The notes under the pieces: generated by a model | What the model saw: only the letters and a program-made list of their open reading frames with translations | Told to the model about the DNA's origin: nothing | The model's database searches: none | Assembly (NCBI GenBank): GCA_017311315.1 | Contig: CM029669.1 | Location: forward strand, 18,859,683-18,923,682 | Direction of reading: 5' to 3' | Length of the DNA: 64,000 bases | Source: Dendrocalamus latiflorus | Lineage: Eukaryota > Streptophyta > Magnoliopsida > Poales > Poaceae | Part shown: positions 23,583 through 33,469 of the stretch, piece after piece | Layout of the letters: each line of letters opens with the position of its first letter | Position numbering within the stretch: the first letter of the stretch is position 1 | Position numbers and translations under genes: made by a program

Positions 23583-23785
23583 ACTCCCGTGGCCTCACCA
23601 CCAGCGGTAATAAGTTCAGCGGCAAAAACCTTCACCCAAGAAATATATTCTCGATGGTGTAATTTGTCTGTTCTTCTTACAAGAGCAAGGGTGGGTTTAC
23701 GAGAAAAGCTCTCAGGGTCATAATAGAACCTACCTCTAAGGGAATTTTCGCCTTCTCCCCAACGCTTAAATGATTGGAGGGGCAC
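23583..23785 (-). pseudogene. Antisense ORF of the outer element, middle part, split by the solo LTR
   Basis: The minus strand reads RGRFYYDPESFSRKP, then EYISWVKVFAAELITAGGE, up to the TSD. Beyond the solo LTR, at 19287 downward, the frame carries on (PELLVRGAKAT) before a stop. The continuity shows that the LTR landed inside this ORF. The product is unrecognised apart from its link to the upstream fragment. Confidence 0.45.
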
Positions 23786-24603
23786 GAGAAGATCTTGACT
23801 CCCTATATGACTTCTTTACAAGTTGTCATTTCCTGGGGTTGGTACAATTTCTTCTACACCCTTCTTCGGCTTAGAGTCATCTACTATGATGATTTATATA
23901 TACCAAGAACATTAGAACACAACAATTAGAAGATAGTTCTGAGTTACAAGTATCATAAATTACCTAAGCCTCTCAATCCTATCCTCTGGAGAGGTAACTA
24001 TCAGGATCAAAGGAACTCCTTTCTGTTTGGGTTCTCCTTTGTAGATTGCTTTCACCTTTTCTTTTATCTAGGAAAAGGATTGCCGGTGTTTTAATACTAA
24101 TCTTACGTATGATTTATTTGGATTCGAGGATTTTCTTAGAAGACTAAGCTATGGTCTTACGAAACAGGGACACTAAAATTTTTTATCCAGGTTCAAGCCT
24201 TCTCCTGTGAGAATAATAACCCTATATCCTATGTGATTACTAATCAAAGAAAAATGATTACAAGAGTCTAATGCGGAAAAAAGTCTGCACTATCTCTAAT
24301 TTGGCTTGGCCTCCCTTCTTTCCCTGACATTAACCTTTAAATAGCTGACGAAGCGATGACCATTGTCCCATGCTAAAAGATGCCTTAACGCTTCATGTGA
24401 TAACTGTCTTGCGGAAGTTATTGTCAGAGAGGTATAGTGATCCATTCGCCATGCAGCAGTTATTGTCATAGAGAGATTGTGTGCGGTTATTAGATAAACA
24501 CACGCTCTAACTGCCTTATCAGACGCCCCCCACAATGTAGTAAGACGTCTTTTGACAAGTCAATTGGGGATATAGAAACCACAGAATAGTCTACGATCAT
24601 AAG

Positions 24604-24880
24604 GTGGCCGTAGGACTGCTTACGACTATGTGGTTGTAAAAGAGCTTACAACTTGATGGTCGTAGAAGGGCTTAGATCACGGAGTATTCATAGAAAGACT
24701 TACGACTTCATAGTCGTAGAAGAGCTTAAGACCACAGAGTATTCGTAGAAGGACTTACGAGTTTGTGGTCGTAGAAGAGCTTACGACCACAGAGTAGTCG
24801 TAGAAGGACTTATGACTTCATTGTCGTTGAGGAGCTTGCGACCATGGAGTAGCCGAAGAAGGGCTTACGACTACTTCGTG
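24604..24880. repeat. 55-bp tandem repeat, about five copies
   Basis: Units of 55 bp start GTCGTAGAAGAGCTTA at 24659, 24714, 24769 and 24824, with a more degenerate unit before them. Each unit alternates GTCGTAGAAG-type and TTACGAC-type motifs, so the array is rich in short inverted repeats. It lies in the non-coding part of the outer element. Confidence 0.8.
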
Positions 24881-25104
24881 AACATTTTACCTTATCCATA
24901 AAGGGTATATCCCGTAGATATAATGATGTAATAATTTGAGGATTATTCTATCCTCGTCAAGTATCCATAAAGGGCATTGACCAATCGTTGTATCCTTCCT
25001 TCCTTCTTAGGAGAGCATCTCCACTTTGGGCTCTCCACAATAACCCTTCTCGTAAACAATAGGTTGTCTTTCTTGCTCACCGTCATATAAAACCAAAGTT
25101 TGTT

Positions 25105-25709
25105 TCATAATGACCAAGAAAACTTCGAGTACATTAGAATGTACTCTTTCACCTTTCTGTCATGAAGGCAGGAGTAATTCCTGGGTGACAATCTCACCTT
25201 TTCAGCTCTTCCGATCATCCGACAGTAGTATCTGAAGAGCTCCAAGTTTGCCTGAATTCTCATATATGCCTCACACATATACACGAAGATACTGAGTATG
25301 GCAATTGAATTGGGTGCCAGATTCATCAATTTGATCCCATAGAACTCAAATACCTCTGATAAGAAGGGGTGCGCTAGGGTTTTGTACCCGCATTCTACGT
25401 ACACCCAAACACAGTTATCTCACCATCTTCACCATTCAGAAAGTTATCTCCCATAGTCGATTTCCATGGGATCAAGACCGGGTTGGGGATTAATCTTGTA
25501 TCTTCCAGGGCCTTTAATCTCTTCAATCCTAATTCAGACCTTGGCCAATCGGTGATGAATCCAGACATTTTCATTGCGGATGGCCTGGATCTAGTTGAGA
25601 CCAAGGGAATTTGGGAAAGAAAAGAACCTAGTACGAAGAGTGATAGGGTGGAGAAAAATACAGGAAAGTTGAGGAATTCGAAAGGTTTTATGAAAAGCAA
25701 GAAAGTCAA
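25105..25709 (-). pseudogene. Antisense 'putative gypsy type transposon' (PF04195-like) ORF, N-terminal part
   Basis: The frame from about 25700 gives MKMSGFITDWPRSELGLKRL, and after a one-base frame change near 25400 continues AHPFLSEVFEFYGIKLMNLA, PNSIAILSIFVYMCEAY and LELFRYYCRM. The pattern HPF-x-fYgi-L-x-L-PNSi-x-ifv-CEa-x-lFr is that of the grass Transposase_28/PF04195 family, whose role is unknown. It runs opposite to the LTRs, as gene23 does in Grande elements. The frame change and downstream stops mark it as a pseudogene. Confidence 0.6.
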
Positions 25710-25934
25710 CTAGTACCTCTTTGGTTTATAAAGGCTTTTCCCACAACTAAAGTTAATGGTTATGGGAACAATACCTAACAGATATAAACTCTTCAGTTCC
25801 ATTCCCCTTCTAGCTGGTTCTTCAAGTGAAAAAAATACTCTTATCTTTCTTGACTATCGTAAAAAAGACCTTCCAACTTGTATTCCAATAGAAAGATTTT
25901 AAGTTATGAATTCACTTAAAGTTCGAGAGCTAGC

Positions 25935-26641
25935 TGATGAGGATTGAATAATTTATTAAATACGGCTTTAATATCTAATTAAGACTCTAAACTATTGTGA
26001 TTGTAGATCACTTGAAGCAATACTGCGTGAGTGCCCCTAGATGGAGGATTACTGCATGAGTACCTCTAGTTCGAGAATTACTACCTGACCAACCACTACT
26101 CGGAGATTCTATGATCTGATAACTAGGCTTAACTTCAGGCAGTCTCCCATGTAGTGAAATAGGGCACGTGCGCCCCTAACCCTAATAACCACATGACGAT
26201 TCAGCCATTTGCCTCCAACAATAACAGTCTCATGGTTGTTGCTATGATCCCCCACTGACAAGTAACCAATCGGCAATTATTTGTCAGATCTCTCTTGTTA
26301 ACAACAATCGCTTGCTCAACCAGGTTTGAGGAATCGACAAGGCACTTGTTGCAGAAGAATAGCCAACACCTCTTCGAGGCTAATTAAACCTTACTGGTGA
26401 AGATAAATGAACAATGAGAATCAAGAGATAAAGACAAAAAGAAACACAAGATCGGGCACTAGATGATGGAGGCAAAATATAGCAAAGTTTGGGCTAGCAA
26501 TATCCTCTTTGCAATCGCTCTACGAGAGCATATTGTAATCCAGATATAATAATAAAGATAGTCTTATTTCTCTTTTTTTAATCCTTAATAAGGTTTGGCT
26601 TTTCTTAATAATTCGTAAGATCAACGTTTCGATGATTGAAA
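25935..26641 (+). repeat. 3' LTR of the outer element
   Basis: It begins TGATGAGGATTGAATAA and aligns with 2814-3466. It is longer because it retains about 55 bp around 26200 that the first copy lacks. It ends GATGATTGAAA before CAATT. It is much more diverged from its partner than the chromovirus LTRs are from each other, so the outer element is older. Confidence 0.75.
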
Positions 26642-26740
26642 CAATTGTACTAGAATGGTTAGCAGATAAAATGTAACTGTGCGACGTACGTTCAAGTCCT
26701 GCCGCCTAGTTCGTACAACATAATCATGCAACTGAGTGAT

Positions 26741-27016
26741 GATCAGTTGGGCTTAAAAGCTCATGGCTTATGGCTGAAAACACTATAGCTGACTGAAAAA
26801 AACACTTTAGCTGACAGATGCTTATTTAGCATAATTAAATTTAAAAAATTTAAAAATATAAAAAATATGTTAGCCCATTACGTATTATACAAACAAATAC
26901 GGGAAAAAAAGAACCAGCAAAAAAGCTCAACAAAAAGCCAAAAGTTTAGAAAAAGACGAAATTTATGAATAGTGAAAAATAAGCTAGAAGCCAAAAGCTT
27001 AAGCCCAACCGATCAC
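26741..27016. mobile_element. MITE family P, copy 1 (hAT-like)
   Basis: The ends GATCAGTTGGGCTTAA and, complemented, GTGATCGGTTGGGCTTAA are inverted. The AT-rich body shares long stretches with copies at 33470-33726, 40220-40396 and 63588-63840 (for example AATTTATGAATAGTGAAAAA). It ends about 100 bp above the TATA box of the MIZ1-like gene. Confidence 0.8.
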
Positions 27017-27113
27017 TGCCATTTATCTAATGAGCATTTGATGATTTGATCCAATTGTTATTAGATTCCAAAGCACATAAATCGAACGACCTCCCAACCT
27101 CTCCTTCTACCTC

Positions 27114-27123
27114 TTTAAATAAA
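27114..27123 (+). promoter_or_regulatory. TATA box of the MIZ1-like gene
   Basis: TTTAAATAAA lies about 100 bp upstream of the start codon in otherwise C-rich leader sequence. This is a plausible TATA-type core promoter; it has not been tested. Confidence 0.5.
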
Positions 27124-27220
27124 GTCGTAGGCCTCTCCACTTCCTCTTGGGGCTCGATCCGAGCAAAATCGCAGCTATCAGCTGCACCAATTCCGCGTAG
27201 TTTCTCAACATCACTCTGCA

Positions 27221-27946
27221 ATGCCATCTCTAATCGACGGCCCTGCCTCTCTGAGGTCGCTGCTCCGGCCGGCCACCGATGAGCGCCGGACGAAGCTCTC
27301 CGGTGGCGGCGGCGGCGGCGTGGGGATCTTCAAGATGTTCAAGCTCCTGCCGATGCTCACCACCGGCTGCAAGATGGCCGCGCTGCTCGGGCGGCACAAC
27401 AAGGCCCTCCTGGCCGACCACGCGCCGACGGTGACGCTGTTCGGGCACCGGCGCGGGCGGCTGAGCCTGGCCATCCACGAGGACACGCGCGCGCCGCCGG
27501 TGTTCGTCATCGAACTGCCCATGCTGGCGACCGCGCTGCACAAGGAGATGGCCACAGGGACCGTGAAGCTGGCGCTGGAGAGCGACACGCGCAGCGCGCG
27601 CCGGCGGCTCCTGGAGGAGTACGTCTGGGCCGTCTACTGCAACGGCCGCAAAGCCGGGCACGCCATCCGGCGGAAGGACGTGTCCGACGACGAGCGGCAC
27701 GTCCTGCGCCTGCTGCGCGGCGTGTCCATGGGCGCCGGGGTGCTGCCGCCGCCCCCCGCTGAGAGGAAGGGCGCCACGCCGTCCGCCGGGCCCGACGGCG
27801 AGCTCACATACATGCGCGCCCGCGTCGAGCGCGTCGTTGGGTCCAAGGACTCCGAGGCGTTCTACATGATCAACCCGGACGACGGCAGCGACAACGGCGG
27901 CGACAGCGCGCCGGAGCTGAGCATTTTCCTAGTGAGGAAGAAGTGA
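27221..27946 (+). CDS. MIZU-KUSSEI1-like protein (DUF617)
   Basis: This is an intact single-exon gene of 241 codons with a strong grass GC bias. The DUF617 core runs from about residue 65 to the end: VTLFGHRRGRLSLAIHED, PVFVIELPML, LLEEYVWAVYCNGRKAGHA, ELTYMRARVERVVGSKDSEA and a final LSIFLVRKK. The family is plant-specific; Arabidopsis MIZ1 is needed for root hydrotropism and associates with the ER, but most paralogues are uncharacterised and the biochemical activity is unknown. The N-terminal 60 residues are variable, with a Gly run. The start at 27221 is the first ATG after the TATA box. Nothing looks broken. The GC-rich antisense ORFs are shadows. Confidence 0.95.
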   Translation: MPSLIDGPASLRSLLRPATDERRTKLSGGGGGGVGIFKMFKLLPMLTTGCKMAALLGRHNKALLADHAPTVTLFGHRRGRLSLAIHEDTRAPPVFVIELPMLATALHKEMATGTVKLALESDTRSARRRLLEEYVWAVYCNGRKAGHAIRRKDVSDDERHVLRLLRGVSMGAGVLPPPPAERKGATPSAGPDGELTYMRARVERVVGSKDSEAFYMINPDDGSDNGGDSAPELSIFLVRKK

Positions 27947-28429
27947 GAAAAAAATGCTAGTACATACGTAGTACATGTATACTGTTCTCCTGTATTGTGT
28001 GTGTGAAGAGAGGCATATACATACACGCGCTATTAATCTGCGTGTGTAATGGTGATCAATCAATTCAATCATCTCGCCTGAGAAAATGATATACACAACT
28101 GGACCACTTCAGTTACTTGACTCAAATTTTACCAACGGCGCATAGCATCCTGAAAGAAGAACTAGCATTTGTGTTTCTGATCACATGGATTTTCACGTAT
28201 GCGCACTTAGGTGTTAAGATGCGCCCAAGTAGCTAGCATTTTCTGCATTGCAAAGCTGTTCCACAAGCGAACTACTACATAGCATGACATAAATCGTCAT
28301 GGGACATGTACGTACCCGCCTAATTATTCTCTCTTTAGTCGATGCGCATGTGGGAGCAGATGTTGACACAAGGGCCGTAGTTTTGCAGCACTTTGTTCCT
28401 CATCTACCCATCTTGATCACCAGTTAAGT
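27947..28429. other. 3' flank of the MIZ1-like gene
   Basis: This holds the likely 3' UTR and intergenic DNA. No gene or repeat was recognised. Confidence 0.4.
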
Positions 28430-29166
28430 CATGACTGTTGCCTGTTGGGCATATCCGGGCCCTCTCGGCATAATACCAAAAATAGCCTCTGAGCGGCGAA
28501 ATTCCTGTTTTGGCCCCTGGCGTGTATAGCGACCACGCCAGGAGGATGGCACCCATGGTGGCCGCGCGAAGTCTAGGTGGCGCGCTCGGGCGAAGCACCA
28601 GCAAGTTGGCGCGCCCGGACGCCGCGCCAGGAGTGCAGTCCAATTTTTTTAAAAAAAAATATTTGCAGTGCAGTAATTTTTTGTAAAAAAATATTTTTTA
28701 TTTATTTGTTTTTCAAATTAGTAAATATAAGAAATAGAAAAATATAAAATTGTTAGGTATAGAAAATAAGATGAAAAAATGAAATTGATATCATGGAGCG
28801 CCGCAGCACGTTTTTTTGAAGTCATATATTTTACTTCGAAATTACAGCAATATAATTTTGTTCAATCGATGGGTGACACCGATTCAAAAAAAATAATAGT
28901 ACTATTTTTGTATTGGATTGATCCGATGGAAATAATCACGGAGAATAAAGAGCAAATTTTGTATGTAATACATGTATGAAATCTTGTTAGTAGGTTTAAT
29001 GCTTTTTGGAAATACAGGGTTGACAAGGTAGGTTGGTCCGTTTGTGATTTTCGTATATTCTGAAGGGCCTCTTTGGTCTTGTCACTGTATAAAGTTGCCC
29101 CCTTTGGCTTTATCACTGTAAAAAGCTGTCCCTTAGGTCTTATCACTGGATAAAACATCCCCCTTC
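28430..29166 (-). mobile_element. Remnant of a MULE of the same family as 42-57 kb
   Basis: Bases 29060-29165 are the reverse complement of three units of the 31-bp array at 45960-46795 (motif GTGACAAGACCAAAG). The GC-rich stretch 28440-28640 resembles the terminal sequence style at 42500 (phrases such as GGCCCC and GGCGCG). No transposase remains and the ends were not located. Confidence 0.45.
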
Positions 29167-29168
29167 AC

Positions 29169-29336
29169 CTGCTCCCTCATGTGCACATTTATTACTCAGT
29201 CCATGGCGTCCCCTCGCCTGCTCCCTCGTGCACACACTTATTACTCTGTTCATGGCGTCCCCCTCACCTGCTCTCTTATGTGCACACTTGTCACTCTATC
29301 CGTGCCATCTCCCTCACTCGCTCCATCATGTGCACA
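29169..29336. repeat. About 49-bp tandem repeat, 3.4 copies
   Basis: Units start CTGCTCCCTC at 29169 and 29218 and again near 29268, each containing GTGCACA and a CCATGGCGTC-like segment. ORFs here only reflect the repeat. Confidence 0.85.
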
Positions 29337-29609
29337 ATTATATCATCACGGACAATCCAAAGTAATAAGGAGAAAAGATAAAACATAAAAAAGCCTCAAA
29401 AAACAAAAAAAAAGACAAAAAGGACAAAATTAAGGTAGAAATTAGGAGCAGAAGCTCGTTGGAGCAGAGCCTTAATTCTCACACCCCAACATGGTAAGCA
29501 CAATAAAGGCATGTACAACAGTCCACCATTAACTGTCTGTAGCCTCTATCATATAGGATTTTTAGCTCATGTGGATGAAAGAGAATAAAAAAGAGAAATA
29601 GGTCATATG

Positions 29610-30126
29610 TAGGGCTATAAACGAGCTAAGCTAGAGCGAGCTTAGCCTTCTAGGCTTGAGCTCGGTAGAAACTTGAGCCGAGCTCGAGTTGGGGTCCGAG
29701 CTTGGACCTGGGCTCGAGCTTGGCTCGGCCTAAACTCGAATAGGCTCGAGCTCGGCTCGTTGAAGCTCTATAACAATTAAAATAATTTATTATGCGCTAT
29801 TTTTCAATAATAAGAAAATTTTGAGTTTGAACTCGGCTCTAATAAGCTCGATAATATTCAAAATAATTTAAACATACACTAATTTTCAACAATAAGAAAA
29901 GCTCGAGCTCGAGGTCGGTTCGAGTAAGCTCGGTAAAAGTTAATATATATTACTATTTAAGCTCGAATTGAGCCTCGCGAACTATTTGAGCTCGGATCAG
30001 TGAAGTTCGCGAGCTTGAGATCAAGCTCAAGTTCGGCTCATTTAAAGTTCGAGCCGAGCTTGAATCGAAACTAGAACGAGTCAAACTCGAGTAGCTCACG
30101 AGCTTCGAGCTTTTCTTACAGCCTTA
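29610..30126. mobile_element. hAT-type MITE rich in GAGCTCG motifs, 517 bp
   Basis: The ends TAGGGCTATAAACGAGC and, complemented, TAAGGCTGTAAGAAAAGC are inverted. The flanks GTCATATG (29602-29609) and GTCGTATG (30127-30134) are an 8-bp duplication with one mismatch. The body repeats GAGCTCG/AGCTCGA motifs and can fold on itself. Confidence 0.85.
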
Positions 30127-30156
30127 GTCGTATGTCATGTAGCAGCCAATTCTGTC

Positions 30157-31357
30157 ATGAGAAATAAGAAGCTATGGACGGTTCCTGGTGCCATTATATC
30201 GAAGCTGTCGATAGAGCTATCTGCTTCGACGCGTTTTGTGGGCCTTCTCAATCTAGTGCGTGTGCCCCCCCCCCCCTCTTTTCTCCTTCTCTATCCAGCG
30301 TGTGAAGATTTTTTCCTCACCTTACGCGTGAAAGGGGAAAATCTTGCCTCCTTTTTTTCTCCATGGCACATCCAAATCCCTAATACACTTGCTCGCCCGC
30401 TCGAATCCATCCCCATCCCCCCTCCAAACCCTTTCCTACTGCTGCTGGTTGTGCCTCACCGGCATTGCTGCTGTTGGGTGGAATCGAGGATGCCTCACGG
30501 GCAAAAGTGTGTTGTTTCACCACCACTGCCGCTTAGGGGTGCAAACGGAGCGGATACGGACGGATATTGCTCATCCCGTATCCTTTTCCATATTTTCTTG
30601 TCGGAGTCGGACACGGATAGTGCCGGATACGAATACGAATGCGGACATTCTCGGTCACGAATACGGAGCGAATACATGCCGCTCCGAATACGGTTAGTTT
30701 CGGTCACGAATATTTAATCGGATACTACGCGAAAGCAAATTTCACATGGTGACAGAGACAAATTAAGCAAACTGAGATCTAATACGAGCGTGCCGACGTT
30801 GCAACAGCCACCGAAACAAGCAATCTTATATAAATAAATGATGCTATATTTCAAGAAGAGTCGGAGATCCCACCTGGCCGGTGGTGAGGCCAGGTATCCG
30901 ACTCTATTTCCGTATCCGGTAACTATCCAGGTATCTATCCGATAACTATCCGGAAAAATATTCGAATAGTTCCGTATCTGTCGGATAATGCTTGTTCCGA
31001 ATCTGTTTCCGTATCCGACAAAAAATATCTGAATCCGTTTCTGTATCCGACAAAACCTTCGGATATCCGAAAATTTGCTCCGAATTGTATCCGAATTAAA
31101 ACGGACGGACGGTCAGTCGGGAAATATCCGCTCCATTTGCACCCCTACTGCCGCTGCCTCTATTATTGCAGCTGAACACCTCTATGAAGCACGTGAGCGC
31201 TAGTGCAGGAGTTTGGTGGGATGGTGCATTCATCGATAGCCCCACAACCTACTCACCTCATGTGGTCCACACGGACAAGCGTCGGATCATGTCGCGGCGG
31301 CTGAGTCCTCATCCCCGACCTCAGATCCGTGAAACTGGTATGATGTGCTCTTCCTAA
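30157..31357 (+). pseudogene. Unknown ORF interrupted by a hAT element
   Basis: A frame opens at ATG 30157 and is entered by the hAT element at 30534. If the element and one TSD copy are ignored, the same frame continues from 31156 to a stop at 31355-31357, giving an ancestral frame of about 192 codons. It is Pro/Leu-rich early on (PLESIPIPPPNPFLLLL) and later reads SAGVWWDGAFIDSPTTY and RRLSPHPRPQIRETG, followed by a donor-like GTATGATG. I recognise no domain. The poly-C/pyrimidine tract near 30269 may mean that the upstream part is untranslated leader. Confidence 0.35.
30534..31147. mobile_element. hAT-type non-autonomous element, 614 bp, perfect 8-bp TSD
   Basis: The ends TAGGGGTGCAAACGGAGCGG and, complemented, TAGGGGTGCAAATGGAGCGG are inverted. 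CTGCCGCT is duplicated perfectly at 30526-30533 and 31148-31155. The interior is full of short variants of CGGATACGGA and TATCCG that make it strongly self-complementary. It encodes no transposase. Confidence 0.95.
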
Positions 31358-31782
31358 TTCCCATTATCTACATTAGCAAGAGATATGTTGTTGAGGTAAT
31401 TAGTTCTTTAAGCTATTGTGACAGTAGTTGCATGAGTTGTGCAACTTGATTGAATTTGTGATTCATTTTTACTGATATGAATGTCAGCTGTGCTGCCCTG
31501 CGGTGCCAGCAAAAGCTTCTCGGCTTCATTTCTAGGTTGAATTGTGCTCCTTTCAGAGTTCAGTAGTGCTTTGTAAGTGTCTAGTGGTAGCTTTTAGGCT
31601 TTGTTTCTAGGTTGATCATATTCATTTGTATTAATCATGTATGTAAATTAAACTAAAAAAATAAAGCGACACAAACTATCCACAAAGATAAAAAATAGAG
31701 TCGATCACCACATTTCTTAGGTGCATGCGAGCATTAAAAGATTATGTGGCCTATAAAGACAAGTAAAAAGACAATCCATTGT
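31358..31782. other. Non-coding interval
   Basis: AT-rich DNA with no gene or repeat that I can recognise; it may be an intron of the interrupted ORF. Confidence 0.3.
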
Positions 31783-31787
31783 ACGAG

Positions 31788-32392
31788 TGATAAGGATTAA
31801 ATAAACCCCTAAACATAGATTTAATATTTAATTAAGGCCAAAAGACCATGTGGTCGTAAACTTCTAAGGGTTGCTCCCTGAGTATCCTAGTCGGAGATAC
31901 ATTGTGTGCGTTGCCCGACCTGATGACTGCTCAGAGATTCTGTGAATTGGTACCTAGACCTGATTCAGGATATTCCTTCTATACGATAGATAGAACACGT
32001 GCCTTATCCACTCTAAATAACATGATGTTTTCGACTCTGAGTCTTTGATAATAACAGCCATGCGGTTGTTGCCCACGTTCGTCTCACGCTAGCAACAACC
32101 AATGATCAAGTGTTCTCTCTCTGACAATAACTGCCCCCCTACCAAATGCGCTGGTTCCATAAGACGTTTTCTCCAACAGATAATTGATGTCTCTTCGTTG
32201 GTATTTAAGGTTGGACAATACAGACAGTTCATATATTCTAATTGAATTCAGTGTAATTAGGACAACTCTTATGCCTTGTTAAAGGCACCATGTAACTAGT
32301 TCATAGTAATAAAGACCATCCATATTCTCTCCTAAGAATTTTAATCACCTTTCTTATTTTATTTCATAAGATCGACGACTCAATCGTCGATA
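31788..32392 (+). repeat. Solo LTR of the outer-element family (TSD ACGAG)
   Basis: It starts TGATAAGGATTAAATAA and ends TCAATCGTCGATA, aligning with the LTRs at 2814-3466 and 25935-26641. Perfect ACGAG duplications lie at 31783-31787 and 32393-32397. It ends TA instead of CA, consistent with one C-to-T change. No interior or partner LTR adjoins it. Confidence 0.85.
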
Positions 32393-32454
32393 ACGAGCTA
32401 TCTTTAATGCTTTCTATAAGGCTGTAACTGATATTGAGGAGTACTATGGCAGCA

Positions 32455-32680
32455 TTCGGGACGGCTTTGCTTTGGTTTTGGCTTATGTTTGTTATAATAA
32501 CTAGCTTTTGAACAGTGCGTTTTTTAAGACGAGATCACAGGTAAATTGTAGTAAACATTATACCAAATTTAGCTACATCGATTAAAATCACATACAACTA
32601 TTTTTCTATATATTATCAATTACGAACATCTAATATTCAAAATTCACAACTAAAGACTAAAACCACAGCCCAAAACACTT
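32455..32680. mobile_element. MITE family Q, copy 1
   Basis: It has inverted ends (about GGCTTTGCTTTGGTTTTGGC on the left; GGGCTGTGGTTTTAGTC on the complemented right) and a body shared with 34360-34634, 40600-40842 and 42114-42326, including a conserved stretch like TTTTTTAAGACGAGATC. Exact ends are uncertain. Confidence 0.65.
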
Positions 32681-32993
32681 ACCTTATATACAGCCACCAT
32701 TGCACGTAGCTTAAGGGCGTCATCGCCGTACCTTGCGCATACATGGATAATCATCTCGGTCCCCATCACGCGTGGGACCAAAGATCCCACTGGAAGCTGG
32801 CTCGAGGGTATGTGCACCAACTTCTTGTTCCCTGGCCCATGCATCTATCAAATCGTAAGGTATCAAATCGTAGGCCAATGATGAGCACACGTCCTTGTTT
32901 AGCTAAGCTAGCTAGGTAGGTCCAGCGAAAGGACGACTTCGAAGCCAATGTGGATGCTAATTAACGTAGCTCTCATCTTTCACTCTGTATATA
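32681..32993. other. Non-coding interval with an unrecognised minus-strand frame
   Basis: The minus strand is open at 32650-32844 (HIPSSQLPVGSLVPRV, then HVCARYGDDALKLRAMVAVY) and could be a gene fragment, but I do not recognise it. Confidence 0.25.
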
Positions 32994-33413
32994 TCACCAG
33001 AACCTATATTAGCGGGGGGATTCCGGCCCCCTCGCTCGGCCATGTCCCCCGCCCGCGCGTCCGGCCGGCGCGTGGCGGAGGTTTTCCCGTACGGTCGGGG
33101 GAGGCACTTTCCTCCGGTTTTGCGGAAATTACGTATAGGTCTTTTTTTCTCGCGAAAAGGTCCCTGTAAGTTTTTTCTTTGCAAAAAATTTTTGGATAGC
33201 GCCCGGCGGGTTCCGAAATTACGTATAGGTCCTTATTTACTGACGTATAGGTCCTTACAAGTCCTCGATTTTTTACGAAAAAGACCTTTGCTTTTCCCGA
33301 AATTACGTATTTGGCCTTGATTTTTTTTATGAAACTCCCTGCGAATTATCGTCTCCTTTATTTTGGTTTACACGGTAGCTAGCGCGGCGTGCGCCGCGCT
33401 TATATGCAGCTAG
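32994..33413 (+). mobile_element. Helitron-like non-autonomous element, copy 1
   Basis: It begins TCACC after an A and ends CTAG before a T. A perfect 9-bp GC hairpin (AGCGCGGCG, loop TG, CGCCGCGCT; 33381-33400) lies 9 bp before CTAG. These are the hallmarks of Helitrons: 5' TC, 3' hairpin plus CTRR, A/T insertion site and no TSD. The interior repeats motifs like GAAATTACGTATAGGTC. A homologous copy lies at 57560-58029. Confidence 0.7.
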
Positions 33414-33469
33414 TATATATAGAGAGGAAGTTAAAATGGGACATTATGGTGTCCGGGCACCAAGGCCCT

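Larger units (their letters stand above)
2814..26641 (+). mobile_element. Outer non-autonomous LTR retrotransposon hosting two nested insertions
   Basis: Two LTRs of one family, both in plus orientation, lie at 2814-3466 and 25935-26641. The flanks CAATA (2809-2813) and CAATT (26642-26646) fit a TSD with one mutation. Subtracting the nested chromovirus and the solo LTR leaves about 7.3 kb. The interior has a broken gag-like frame after the 5' LTR, no reverse transcriptase or integrase that I can find, and a decayed ORF on the opposite strand. LTR length and the antisense ORF recall the Grande group of the TAT lineage, but that placement is inference. Confidence 0.7.

Noticed and set aside
27230..27846. 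Minus-strand ORFs of 70-156 aa
   Set aside because: They are antisense shadows of the GC-rich MIZ1-like gene.
28404..28643. 79-aa minus-strand ORF
   Set aside because: It lies in repeat-derived GC-rich sequence resembling MULE termini and ends without any domain.
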